A stretch of DNA of 64,000 nt from Leptobrachium leishanense (lineage: Eukaryota; Chordata; Amphibia; Anura; Megophryidae): positions 36,449,519-36,513,518 of the forward strand of contig CM019072.1 in assembly GCA_009667805.1 (NCBI GenBank), in the 5' to 3' direction. This document shows, one piece after another, positions 1 through 62,969 of the stretch. Within the stretch, counting starts at the first letter, position 1. Every line of letters begins with the position of its first letter. The notes under the pieces were generated by a model. It had not been told where the DNA came from and did not search any database. It saw only the letters and a list, made by a program, of their open reading frames with translations. Both the position numbers and the translations under genes were made by a program.

Positions 1-1200
1 GTTCTTATTCCACTCATATGACAAATTGCGCTTGTGGCTCGAGTGTAGCGTCTCCCTACAGGTTACTGTAAATTAACGTCTACTGTACATAATATAGGAG
101 GCCATAATTTCTGACTCCGCATGTAGCAAGCTACTCCAAGATAGTTTGTGCTTCCATCCGTGAGACATTATTTCATTGTCTCCTCAAACCTGGTGCTAAG
201 TGATTTAATACCCTGACCTAACCCTCCTTAAAAATACCATACTCCCCTTTCATCCCGCGGTTGAGAGGTTGGTGTGATCAACCTCTTCCTCTCGCCAGGA
301 GCAGAGAGCCTGGGAACAGATAGAGTGAGTTTGCGCAGAGCTCACGGCCAGGACATGCAAGGCTTCAGGTGGTTCTATGGACTTCAGAAGCCGATAGTCA
401 CGGCCCACAGCACCACTTCCGGTATCGAGCTGGCTTGTGCTTAAAACTGAGATGGTAAGTAAAAATCTGCAGGCGCGGTTCTCCGTTTTACCGTTAACTG
501 TAGGATAGGGCCCATTGTCGTCAATGCTCCAACCCACAACTATTCTTTCCTATAATGATAGATCGCATCTCCTGTGCTACCCTACCTGCTCCCTCACTCT
601 TTCTTCGTTCAGGCATCTGACCAGCTACCTCCCTCACAGCATTATGCAAACTCTGAAAACACACCTCGTCTCATAATATTAATTCCTGAATTTGACATTA
701 GAAATCATATAGAGTTCCATTATTTTTTATTCTAGTTATCCCATCCTCAGAAATGATCTGCATTGGTGTGTGAGTGTTACATGTGGGTATCAGTGATATG
801 GACAAGCATCGTCTTGAGGCATATGATGGTTGTCAGCTTTTGTCAGATTCCTCTGTCAATGTTGTTCTAATGATGCATGAATGTCTGAGCCCCCAGGTAA
901 ATGATTAAGTAATATTTCTGCGTTGAGAAGCTTCCTGGTTTTGTGATTTATTGAGTAGTGGTGCAGATAGAGCATTAATGACTGCTTTACATTTACAGAT
1001 GTTCTTTACTTCCAGATGCCAAGTATTGATAACGATTTTTAGAACCCGAAAATTAAGTATCCTCCTATATATATGTATTTACAATCGGAATATGTTTTAT
1101 TTATATTCAGTATTTAAGGGGCTAGTAGTAACATTTCTATAAAAATCTGAGGTCCGTCTCGCCTGTAACTTAGCTGCCCTCACATTAATGAAGCTCTGAA
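1..1200. other. No recognisable feature
   Basis: Ordinary AT-rich sequence with only short chance reading frames. 1441-2685 is similar: I see no gene or bounded repeat there. Confidence 0.4.
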
Positions 1201-1440
1201 GCCTGGAACCTATGACGCTTTGTATTAATTGCAACCTGGCTCTATTAATTAATCAAGTCTTGCATTAACTATACCTTAGCTCCAGAAATTAATCAAGGCC
1301 TGCATTATTTATATCCTGACTCCATATATTAATCAAACCCTGCATTATTTACACCCTGGCTCCTGGAATTTACCAAGTCTTGTTTTAATTATACCCTGAC
1401 TTCTAGAATTTATCAAGCCCTGTATTTTTATACACTGGAT
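1201..1440. repeat. Diverged minisatellite, about 40-bp unit, about 6 copies
   Basis: The sequence repeats a module of the form CCTGRCTCC, AATTAATCAAG, CCTGCATTATTTATA. Unit lengths are 33 to 41 bp and the copies are clearly diverged. Confidence 0.75.
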
Positions 1441-2685
1441 CTTGTATTTTCATTAATTTCATTTTAAATTTGAGTGTGCGAAATGTAGCAAATTCCTATC
1501 ATCTGATGGCCAGGACATGCTCTTCCTGGCTCCTGGCATGCAACGTTATCTCTCATTTAGCCATGCGAACAGGCCTGGTCTAGATTTTCTGGGACAGCCC
1601 CTGGATTGTGAATGCTATCCCTGGAGATAATTGTCCAAGGTTTGGTAGTCTCTCTTGAACTGTGGAGATGTGGTTTGCCTCCATCTCTCAGAGTGGCCTT
1701 AACAGCAGGGAATGCAGGAATCCTGTATTTTTCCAAGCCCATCTCCTCCTGATATTCTGTGTGCTTTGCTCTACTGCCAAGGAATTCCCCATTCAAGGTC
1801 AGGAGAGGACCCTGACACAGAGGAGCTCTACCAGTTTTGGCTAATAGTTGATTCTAATAGTTGATAATTGATATTCATTATGGCAGCAGACTTGTTCACT
1901 GGACAAGTGGAAAGCAGACAATGCCACTACCGTAGAACATTAAGAAAAATAGTTTTCATGTATTTACTTTACGTTTTACATGCTCATGTTTGGTATTCCT
2001 AAAACGGCCAGATCTGACATGTCCAGTGACACCCCACGTGAGTTTGTAAGGTGTATAGAAAGGAGATACAAGACACCTATGGTGCCATGACTAGTATTTT
2101 AAACGAAACAGTGCATAATAACACACTGTGTTATCTTCACACACTCTTCTGGTGTGGGTAATGAGAAAATGATTTATTGCAGCAGCATTGTTTGCTTTTT
2201 AATTAAAATGCGGACAATGCTGCAGCTTTAGAACGAAGGATTTTTTTAATTTAATTTCTTCTATTTTTGTTTGTACATATTCAACACTTAACAGGGGTTT
2301 TAACAATTCGCAGAAAGGAGAAAAAATTACTGTCAAAACCTGGGGAGTTTGCTTCAACAATATCACTTAATACTACAAACAGCTACAATACTATAAGCAA
2401 CTCCTCATGGAGACTTCTGGACTCGTGAAGAGGATATCAGTGGTGGTACATGGGACTGCTGCTGATATCACTTAGCATCTCCAAAAAATTACAAATGGAC
2501 TGCAAATAGGAGCTGTTAATGGCGCACACCAAATATTGTCAGTTTCGTCTCACTGTTACCAGCTTGGCTGGAATAGAGGTGTGTGCACAATTATGCAGTT
2601 GAGTTGTTGTTGAATTAGTAGTTTCTTTAGTTCTATGTATATTAAAATGTTACTAATAATTGACAATAGCTGGAAAGATCTGTAC

Positions 2686-3612
2686 ATTGTTATATGGTTA
2701 CATAGGCTAAAAAAAAAAATGTGTCCATCGGTTTCAGCCTTTCACACATCACCTACTGCTGTTGATCCAAAAGAAGGCAAAAAACATAGTCTGAAGCGCT
2801 CACCAATATGCAACACACTGGGAAAAAATTCCTTCTTGACCTCAGAATGGCATCAGATTTCTCCTTGGATCAAGAAGCTTTTATCCACATATTAAATATT
2901 ATACCCTTAATATTATGTTTTTGCAGGAAGTCATCCAATCGTTTTTTAAAAGTCTCTACAGACTCTGACCCAACCACCTCAACAGGCAGAGAATTCCACA
3001 GCTTTATTGTTCTCACCGTAAAATAATCCTTCCTATGCTTTAGGCTGAATTTCCTTTCGTCCAGCCTAAATGGATGACCTTGTGTCCTGTGTATAGTCCT
3101 GTTAATGAATAGGTTTCCAGACAATGGTTTATAATGGCCCCGTATATATTTATATAAGGTTATCAGATCCCCTTTAAGGCGCCGTTTCTCTAAACTAAAC
3201 AGGTTTAAGCTTGTTAGTCTTTCCTCATAATTTAACCCTTCCATTCCCCTTATTAATTTAGTCGCCCATCCCTGCACCTTTTCTAGCGCTAGAATATCCT
3301 TTCTTAAGACAGGCGCCCATAATCACACGGCATATTCAAGGTGCGTCTTACCATTTATTTATAAAGAGGCAAAATTATATTTTCATCCCGAGAGAGAACA
3401 CCCCTTTTAATGCCAATACCTTGCTGGCCTTGGCGGCTCCTGTTTGACATTGCACATTGTTACTTAATTTGAAGTCTATGATTATTCCCAAATCCTTCTC
3501 CTGCTTTGATTTCCCTAACTCAGTACCATTTTGGGTATAAGTTGCTTCTGTGTTCTTCACTCCAAAGTGCATAACCTTGCATTTATCTACTTTAAATTTC
3601 ATTCTTATTTGT
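2686..3612 (-). mobile_element. CR1-type LINE, 5'-truncated 3' end
   Basis: On the - strand two pieces of the reverse-transcriptase C-terminus are readable. The first has VDKCKVMHFG (3375-3602); the second has LNLFSLEKRRLKGDLI and LWNSLPVEVV (2893-3277). They are separated by stops or shifts. The low-coordinate end reads as a CR1-like 3' UTR (GTTACATAGGCT, an A-run, TGTGTCCATCGG). The element is dead. Confidence 0.82.
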
Positions 3613-4289
3613 ATCTTTCAATTTCAGAAACCTGCACTTTTATAAGGGTGTGTAGGCTTTTTAACACCACGGTAACTGTTATTTCTTTTGTACTTAAAGC
3701 ATAAAAAAATAAAACTCCCTGCAAATATCATCTTTTTTCATCGCTCTTTAGGAAATCCAAGGAGAAAATAATTGAACTCACTCTGTTGTCTACAAGAAAG
3801 CGATATCGTCGTTGCGGTGTCGGGTCACACATGCTAAAGGTTAGTGTATGGACCATTTTTGCATCACAGAAGTGATAGTGTGAACACAGCAGCTTGTACA
3901 GAATAATCTTCTCACTCATCCTTTATTACCGATACACCCCAACACAGACAAACGTGAAAGAAATGCTTAAAACACAGATATATTATTAGTATACACCTTG
4001 ATGGAAGGATATCACAGGTGCACACGAGGCTAGGTCCCTTGGGACATATCTCAATGCAACAAATTTGCGCTTTTTTTGCCATGGATAACTTAGTACTGCA
4101 TCGCCACCGAGTGTTCAGGTTTCATACTTGCAATGTGTTGTTTTTCGGCTCTGTAGCAATAACAGAATCAAAGCTTATTCTATATTTATATGTGTGTGTA
4201 AATGTATATACATTTATATGTAATATTCCAAAACCGCCTGCACTCCTCTACATATTCACCAGTTATGCCCAGGTGCAGTAGTCCACAAA

Positions 4290-4520
4290 ACACGCATACA
4301 TTTCCAAATTGGACATAAATGGTTGAAAAAGTCAATTCTTTAATGAGTATTTATTAAAAAAATCATACTGACTGACGTTTTGGCTCATCCTCAGCAGAGA
4401 ATAATCCTTGATAAAGGCTGAGGATGAGCCAAAACGTCAGTCAATATTTTTTTTTATGAATACCCATTAAAGAATTAATTTTTTTAACCTCTTAAGTCCC
4501 GTAGTGTGTCCAATCTGGAA
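4290..4520. mobile_element. Imperfect palindrome with hammerhead-like core
   Basis: Arms around 4300-4395 and 4412-4515 are mutually inverted (GACTGACGTTTTGGCTCATC against its complement). The apex reads TTGATAAAGGC, GAGCC, AAAACGTC, which resembles a decayed hammerhead (GAAA changed to AAAA). It is directly followed by a Tc1 element. Confidence 0.5.
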
Positions 4521-4527
4521 ATATATA

Positions 4528-6175
4528 CAGTCAGGTCCAGAAATATTGGGACATCGACACAATTCTAACATCTTTGGCTCTATACACCACCACAATGGAG
4601 TTGGAATGAAACAAACACAATGTGCTTTAACTGCAAACTGTCAGCTTTAATTTGAGGGTATGTACATCCAACTCAGGTGAACAGTATAGGATTTACAGCA
4701 GTTTGCAGATGTGCCTCCCACTTGTTAAGGGACCAAATGTAATGGGACAATTGGCTTCTCAGCTGTTCCATGGCCAGGTGCGTGATATTCCCTCATTACC
4801 CCAATTACAATGTGCAGATAAAAGGCCCAGAGTTCATTTCAAGTGTGCTATTTGCATTTGGAATCTGTTGCTGTCAACTTGCAAGATGAGATCCAAAGAC
4901 CTGTCACTATCAGTGAAGCAAGCCATCATTAGGCTGAAGAAACAAAACAAACCCATCAGAGAGATAGCAAGAACATTAGGCGTGGCCAAAACAACTGTTT
5001 GGAACATTCTCAAAAGAAGGAACGCACCGGTGAGTTCAGCAACACCAAAAGACCCGGGAGACCACGGAAAACAATTGTGGTGGATGACCGAAGAATTCTT
5101 TCCCTGGTGAAGAAAACACCCTTCACAACAGTTGGCCAGATCAAGAACACTCTCCAGGAGGTAGGTGTATGTGTGTCAAAGTCAACAATCAAGAGAAGAC
5201 TGTACCAGAGTGAATACAGAGGGTTCACCACAAGCTGTAAACCATTTGTGAGCCTCAAAAACAGGAAGGCCAAATTAGAGTTTGCCAAACAACACCTAAC
5301 CAAGCCTTCACAGTTCTGGAACAAGATCCTATGGACAGATGAGACCAAGATCAACTTGTACCAGAGTGATGGGAAGAGAAGAGTATGGAGAAGGAAAGGA
5401 ACTGATCATGATCCTAAGCATACCACCTCATCAGTGAAGCATGATGGTGGTAGTGTCATGGCGTGGGAATGTATGGCTGCCAATGGAACTGGTTCTCTTG
5501 TATTTATTGATGATGTGACTGCTGACAAAAGCAGCAGGATGAATTCTGAAGTGTTTCGGGCAATATTATCTGCTCACATTCAGCCAAATGCTGCAGAACT
5601 CATTGGACGGCGTTTCACAGTGCAGATGGACAATGACCCAAAACATACTGCAAAAGCAACCAAAGAGTTTTTGAAGGGACAGAAGTGGAATGTTATGCAA
5701 TGGCCAAGTCAATCATCTGACCTGAATCCCATTGAGCATGCATTTCACTTGCTGAAGACAAAACTGAAGGGAAAATGCCCCAAGAACAAGCAGGAACTGA
5801 AGACAGTTGCAGTAGAGGCCTGGCAGAGCATCACCAGGGATGAAACCCAGCGTCTGGTGATGTCTATGCGTTCCAGACTTCAGGCCGTGATTGACTGCAA
5901 AGGATTTGCAACCAAGTATTAAGAAGGGAAAGTTTGATTTATGATTATTATTCTGTCCCATTACTTTTGGTCCCTTAACAAGTGGGAGGCACATCTGCAA
6001 ACTGCTGTAAGTCCTACACCGTTCACCTGAGTTGGATGTACATACCCTCAAATTAAAGCTGACAGTCTGCATTTAAAGCACATTGTGTTTGTTTCATTTC
6101 AACTCCATTGTGGTGGTGTATAGAGCCAAAGATGTTAGAATTGTGTCGATGTCCCAATATTTCTGGACCTGACTG
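4528..6175 (+). mobile_element. Tc1-like DNA transposon, long inverted repeats, 1648 bp
   Basis: Terminal inverted repeats of about 226 bp (4528-4753 and 5950-6175) begin CAGTCAGGTCCAGAAATATT. TA target duplications lie at 4526-4527 and 6176-6177. It contains one transposase gene with a single frameshift. The left flank is AT-repeat DNA. Confidence 0.93.
4886..5922 (+). pseudogene. Tc1 transposase, one frameshift
   Basis: The transposase would cut and paste the surrounding element. It starts at MRSKDLSLS (4886) with a helix-turn-helix (IREIARTLGVAKTTVWNIL). About residue 45 a 1-bp loss near 5016-5020 shifts the frame. The second part carries KRPGRPRKT (AT-hook-like) and the DDE domain: ILWTDET, MDNDPKHT and SSDLNPIEH, with 34 residues between the second Asp and Glu (DD34E). 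About 345 codons in all, normal for Tc1. Except for the frameshift it looks young. Confidence 0.88.
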
Positions 6176-6253
6176 TATATATATATATTACACATATTTA
6201 TGGTATCTTTGCTAATAAAAATAATTTCAAATCCTATTTATTCCCAACAGTTA

Positions 6254-6457
6254 CTAAAGGACGTGTCGCTGGTTGGCTTTTACGATAGCATTGTGACCCA
6301 TGCGGATAGCGGCGCTATCGATTTCTTCAAGAGCTGTGAATTTTCCGATGACTTCATCCTTAACAGCAAGTTCCGGTAACAGGCCATTTTCCATAAAACT
6401 AATCAACGCTTCCCTCCTAATGCAAGGCCGTAGTAATAGGGTGACCTGATATTTCAA
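6254..6457 (-). other. Unrecognised protein-like reading frame
   Basis: 67 codons with balanced composition (ELAVKDEVIGKFTALEEID in the middle). I do not recognise it and no splice sites are obvious. It could be a fragment of a lost gene or chance. Confidence 0.2.
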
Positions 6458-6809
6458 ATGCCCGCGTGAAAGTGTTTATAAATAAACTGTGTTTCGCCAG
6501 AGAGCTTCTTCGAGCACGGCCTCGTGTTTTAAGACATCATTTACAAAAATGACGACTTGAATAATAATCTGACTAAATGCAAACGCTATCCCTTATATTG
6601 AGCAAAAGCAAGGTTTATGAGATTACTGCGACTGGACCAAAGTGATCATCGTGGATTGTAATTCCTTTCTTGCAGAGGAGGTTGTCTTAACATTGGCTTT
6701 CTGACCACCCTTTTCATGTGTTTTCAGTCTGATCTGCATATGGTAACATCTTCTGTAATGGCACCTTCAAGCATAATGGCACCTTAGGAGACGTGACTAG
6801 GGACTCACT

Positions 6810-7369
6810 GGGCTCTATTACGTTCTTCACGCAAAAACGCACGCAGAACGCGTGAATGTTTGCGTGCAGCGTTAAACAACGCTGGAATTACAATCCTCGC
6901 GCATTTTTTCATCCGTCAAAAAAATAACGCGCGTAAAACGGACGCGCAAAAACACGCGCGCAGCAACGTTGCGCGCAGAAATCAGTGTGTGGACTGTTCT
7001 TTCACGTGATTCAACCAATCAGAATTAAGAAACACAATTGTCTCCCGTTAAGTTTTTGCGCCTGTCAAAGTCAATCTGCGCATATATCCTGCATCAATAA
7101 AAAAAAACACACACAATCTCTCTATTTTATTGTTTGGGTATGCGTAGAATGTGTAACTATACATTGCTGTATTTTTTTTTTCGGGCTGGTGTATTTGGGT
7201 TCGGCCAGGACGTTCAGATTTGCCATTAACACCAGCTTTTCAAAGACGTTAAAATTATGCGAGCAAACGCAGACATTGTAATACGACGTTCAGCGCAAAG
7301 GGTTTTGCCCCTCGCGTTAATGCGTTTTGCGCGCGCGTTAACGTTTGCGCGAAGAATGTAATATAGCCC
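6810..7369 (-). mobile_element. GC-rich-ended MITE, family 'GGGCYCTATTAC', 560 bp
   Basis: Inverted ends GGGCTCTATTACGTTCTTC and its complement, rich in GCGCGC, with 3-bp target duplication ACT at 6807-6809 and 7370-7372. It is the same family as the copies at 30043 and 43639, in opposite orientation. Non-coding; probably Harbinger-like. Confidence 0.8.
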
Positions 7370-7476
7370 ACTGTGGAGCAGGACACTTCCGCCATTGCCC
7401 ATTCTCAATAATCTCATAGACCTTCTTTTTGCTTGCTATCTCTTATAGATACACAATACATCTAACTCTCTGGGGG

Positions 7477-7640
7477 GGGCACTATCATGTGGCGTGAGCT
7501 AAAACGGGAACACTATAGGAAAAAACTTGCGCTCGCAAATTTCCTCTTAGCGTTCCCGTTTACAACCAGATTATGAGGCAGACGCTGAATTCAGCAGCCT
7601 ACCCCCCTAACTAGCGCTGCCCTCCAGGAGTATGAAACTT
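7477..7640. mobile_element. MITE fragment of the 'GGGCCATATTAC' hairpin family
   Basis: Contains an inverted pair TAAAACGGGAACACTA / CTTAGCGTTCCCGTTTA around 7498-7562 and the block TTATGAGGCAGACGCTGAAT. Both are also seen at 26170 and 44960. Confidence 0.5.
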
Positions 7641-7680
7641 TTTTACGTTCAGTAAATTTTGCCTAAAGCATGCCGTGTTA

Positions 7681-7699
7681 GTGTGTGTGTGTGTGTGTT
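7681..7699. repeat. (GT)n microsatellite
   Basis: Uninterrupted GT run just upstream of the first coding exon's acceptor. Confidence 0.85.
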
Positions 7700-7758
7700 C
7701 TAATACATGATATTTCCTTCACAGAGACCTTGAGGAGGATTGGACAAATACTACTACC

Positions 7759-43147
<35,389 letters not shown>

Positions 43148-43312
43148 TGTAATGTTCGGCTGACATCTGAGAAGAGCCTCCATGTGCAGTGGACTGAGCT
43201 GAAGAAACAACAAATAGTTCTTGCACTTTTATTTCTCTTTCAAGGTTCAACGGTTTCTTTTAAAATGTTAAAGTGTTACCCGTTTGAAATAAAAGGCAAA
43301 TGACTTTGAAGC
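43148..43312 (+). promoter_or_regulatory. 3' UTR and poly(A) signal of the PARP-like gene
   Basis: After the stop codon there is a short AT-rich tail with an AATAAA at 43288-43293. The exact cleavage site is not visible. Confidence 0.55.
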
Positions 43313-43638
43313 ATATGATATTTCTCTCTCTAGACGTCATCTACTAAATTCAGGCTGATTCGATAGATTTTACCTTTCCACTCTACAATAACACACAGCC
43401 AATGAATACATATTATCACTGCATGACGGTTCGTGCCTTGAACAGAGTCTGATTGGATGCGTAAGGGAGTCCATGGATATTAGACTTGCGGTGTGTTATA
43501 AGGGAATATAATTCTGGGTACAGATGTCTCATGGGTATCCAGACTTAATAAAATTTGGTTAGAGAGGTCAGTAAATGAAGATATTAGAAACGGCTGGGGA
43601 TTCCATGGCATTAAGTTGATAAGGGCATTGGCAGCTTA

Positions 43639-44387
43639 GGGCTCTATTATATTCTTCGCGCAAACGTTAACGCGCGCGCAAAAACACATTAACGCGAGGG
43701 GAAAAACCATTTGCGCAGAATGTCGTATTACAATGTCTGCGCAAAAAATGCGCGTTAACGTCTATCGCGGGTGAACCTGCGCGAACGCTGCGCGAGCGTA
43801 ATGTACGTTGCGCATCCTATACTTAACATGTTTGTGCGCTGGTACGCGGATGGTATTACAATCTATGCGCAAATTTTGACGGACAATGTTTGCGCGCATA
43901 ATTTTAACATTTTTGAAAAGCTGGTGTTAATGTCAAATCTGAATGTCCTGGCCGAACCCAAATACACCAGCCAAAAAAAAAAAACAATACAGCTAAGTAT
44001 AGTTACACATTCTACACATACCCAAACAATAAAATTGAGAAGTTGTGCGTGTTTTTATTATTGCTGCAGCATATATACTCAGATTGCTTTTGACAAAAAC
44101 GCAAAAACTTAAGTGAGTCAATTAAGGTAAATTAATGTCAATTAAGGTTCTTAATTCTGATTGACTGAATCCCGTGAAAAAAACAATACGCACACAATCC
44201 GCGCGCTACATTCAGGGTATTTAACTGCGTTTTGCACGTTTGTTTTACTTGCGTTATTTTTTGACGGATGAAAAAATGCGCGAGGATTGTAATACCACCA
44301 TTAATTTTCACGCATTAATGCCGAAAGCTGTGCGCAAAATGTATTGCGCTGCGCCCGCGTTTCTGTGCGAAAAATGTAACCGGGCCC
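43639..44387 (+). mobile_element. GC-rich-ended MITE, complete copy, 749 bp
   Basis: Flanked by TTA (43636-43638, 44388-44390). Ends GGGCTCTATTATATTCTTCG and its complement-like CGGGCCC. It is uninterrupted and lies between the 3' ends of the two host genes. Confidence 0.87.
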
Positions 44388-44688
44388 TTAGTGTTTTCAT
44401 ACGAAAATGACATCTCTGTCATTGACAGTTGTAGACATTGCAGACAATATAAAAGTATAAGCACATTCAAATTGTAGGTAATACAGCGTGGTGTGAACGT
44501 GAAGATTGTGATGTATGTCAGAGAGCAAGGAGTTACATTATCTTTAAGTATTGGTGTATTGTATGGTGCTGCAGGAGATCATTTATTGATGCTTTGAAAT
44601 GAATAAGACTTGCAGTAGTCGGTATCACAGAATCAATGTAGCAGAAGGTGTATATCTATAAACGGGAAGATATGGACTCTTATACCAG

Positions 44689-61149
<16,461 letters not shown>

Positions 61150-61639
61150 CTGCAAGAGTGAGAAAATGAATTAAATGCTCTTGCCTTTTTTTTATGTGTT
61201 TTATTTATTAAATGCAAACAATAAACTGAAGCCTGAGATAATAAACTGTAAGTGTAGCAAAGCAAAGCAAACATTTTGCGGGCTTGATTTTACAATGGAT
61301 TACGATTGCTTTTTTCCACACTGGACAGTGATCCAATACTATCCAGATCAAAATAGAGAAATGTTTATAAAGTTCTCATCAAATGAAGCAAGGCACATTT
61401 CATAAAAAAACAAGTTTATTTTTAATTACAATGTAAATGCCAAAACATTTTCTTTATTTTCACAAAGTGCATGTCACATAGGCAAAAAAAATTCTATTGA
61501 ATAAAATACATATAAATTACTGACAATTTAATCAGAATAGTATAAAAATGTAACCCTAATCATATAACACTTCCTGTGTCTCCCCCCCCATATACTGTAC
61601 ATAAATTCACACATACATACACAGGGAGCGCTAAGTATA

Positions 61640-61830
61640 GAGAGTAGGGATATATCAACCTGGTCTGTGTGGGCATATATCAATCAGCGGAGGAGGCCAG
61701 CATTGCAACTGGCGAAACGCGTCCTGTAGGACCCCCTGTTTGTTTACTCTATTTTACTTTATTGTATGTTATGCCCAAAACTTTTAAAATAAAATCCCTT
61801 TAATTTTACACTGCATCCCCTATCATCCAT
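61640..61830 (+). mobile_element. Non-coding element with hammerhead motif
   Basis: A GGTCTGTGTGGGCATATATC block precedes the hammerhead and recurs inverted in the palindrome at 62571. An A/T-rich downstream region contains AAAATAAAATCCC. Its boundaries are unclear. Confidence 0.45.
61685..61726 (+). ncRNA. Hammerhead-like motif
   Basis: Stem I CAG/CTG, core CGGAGGA (one change at the conserved U4), stem II GCCAG/CTGGC perfect, GAAA (61714-61717), ACGCGT (61717-61722), C17. Confidence 0.55.
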
Positions 61831-62028
61831 ACTGAGTGGCATTTGGAGATCCGTGTGAGCGGAGGCGAACAGGAATCCTGGGCTATGCAGTCTAAGAGGA
61901 GAAAGGAGGAAAAGCAGCAGAAAGAAGGGATGTTTGGCCACTTTTATGGGCTAACAATGCACAATAATTGAGCTATAACTTATTCTAGCTCCCGACCATG
62001 TAAGTGCGATTTCATTCATTTATTTGAT

Positions 62029-62606
62029 CTATTGTGTATCAGAACGCAATATTTCTCGTGCCTGTGTCCCGCTTTTATCTTTGAGGTGAAAGAAAGACAA
62101 AGGCCTTTTATCCAACGTGACAAGGAACTGACATCCATCACCAGACCAGACAGCCTGGATCAGAGACATTAATTCATTATAAAGCTGCCTTTTGGCTATA
62201 CCTGTGTACATTACATTTGAAGGACTTTCAGGCATTCATCGATATAATAATGACTTTCATCTGTTTGGCATCCTTATAGGGCTATACACTCTATATGAAA
62301 TTTTATCTTTAATTTGTTTTTCATATTATAATCAATCATGCATACTATGTACCATCGATTTGAATAGATACTGGGATATGCAATAATAATTTCTAGACAG
62401 CGATCAGCGCCCATAAGAGTTTCATCCGTTTCTCCTAGTAATCTATGACAATACAGCAAAGCATGGTCCATTAACTCTATAGGCGGCAGCAGCACGCTAT
62501 TTTTAGAATCAGTTTCAGAATTAGGACACCGAGGAAAGGCGCCAACAGAGGGTACCCACCCATTTCCAGATATATCAATGAGGTCTGTGTGGGTATATAT
62601 GCCCAC
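62029..62606 (-). other. Unrecognised protein-like frames
   Basis: Two frames on the - strand look protein-like. 62392-62606 has ELMDHALLYCHRLLGETDET. 62029-62235 has AKRQLYNELMSLIQAVWSGD and LVTLDKRPLSFFHLKDKSG. They are in different frames, and I recognise neither. They may be exons of an unknown gene, an old retrocopy or chance. Confidence 0.3.
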
Positions 62607-62624
62607 ACAGACCTCATTGATATA
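62571..62624. repeat. Perfect palindrome, 23-bp arms
   Basis: TATATCAATGAGGTCTGTGT and complement around an 8-bp TA-rich centre. Confidence 0.92.
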
Positions 62625-62969
62625 GGCCTACACACAGACCTCAGACCAGACCTGGAGCGGCGCTAGAAGCGCACGGCGCATGCGCAGGGGAGACAAAAGG
62701 TCAGGTCTCGGGGATCGTGCATGCGGGGTGCACTGCAGATCCTGTCCCTCCTATCATCGCGCCGCAATGTGACGTGGCCGGAGTGAAGGACATGAAAAAG
62801 ACTGGCTACATTGAGTGTGTGTCGACGCACAGCGCCACCTACAGATGCCGCATCGCGGTCAGTGTGTCTCCTGCTGTAGAGCAATTAAAACAATGTCACA
62901 CAATTGATAGATTTTTATAGGTTGGTGCTTTATACTTTCTTTTTCTGTGAATTTGTTAAATAGTGCAGC

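Noticed and set aside
62717..62920. Possible first exon (MHAGCTADPVPP and following)
   Set aside because: It is on the + strand, lacks a donor with usable phase, and does not resemble a PLA2 signal peptide.
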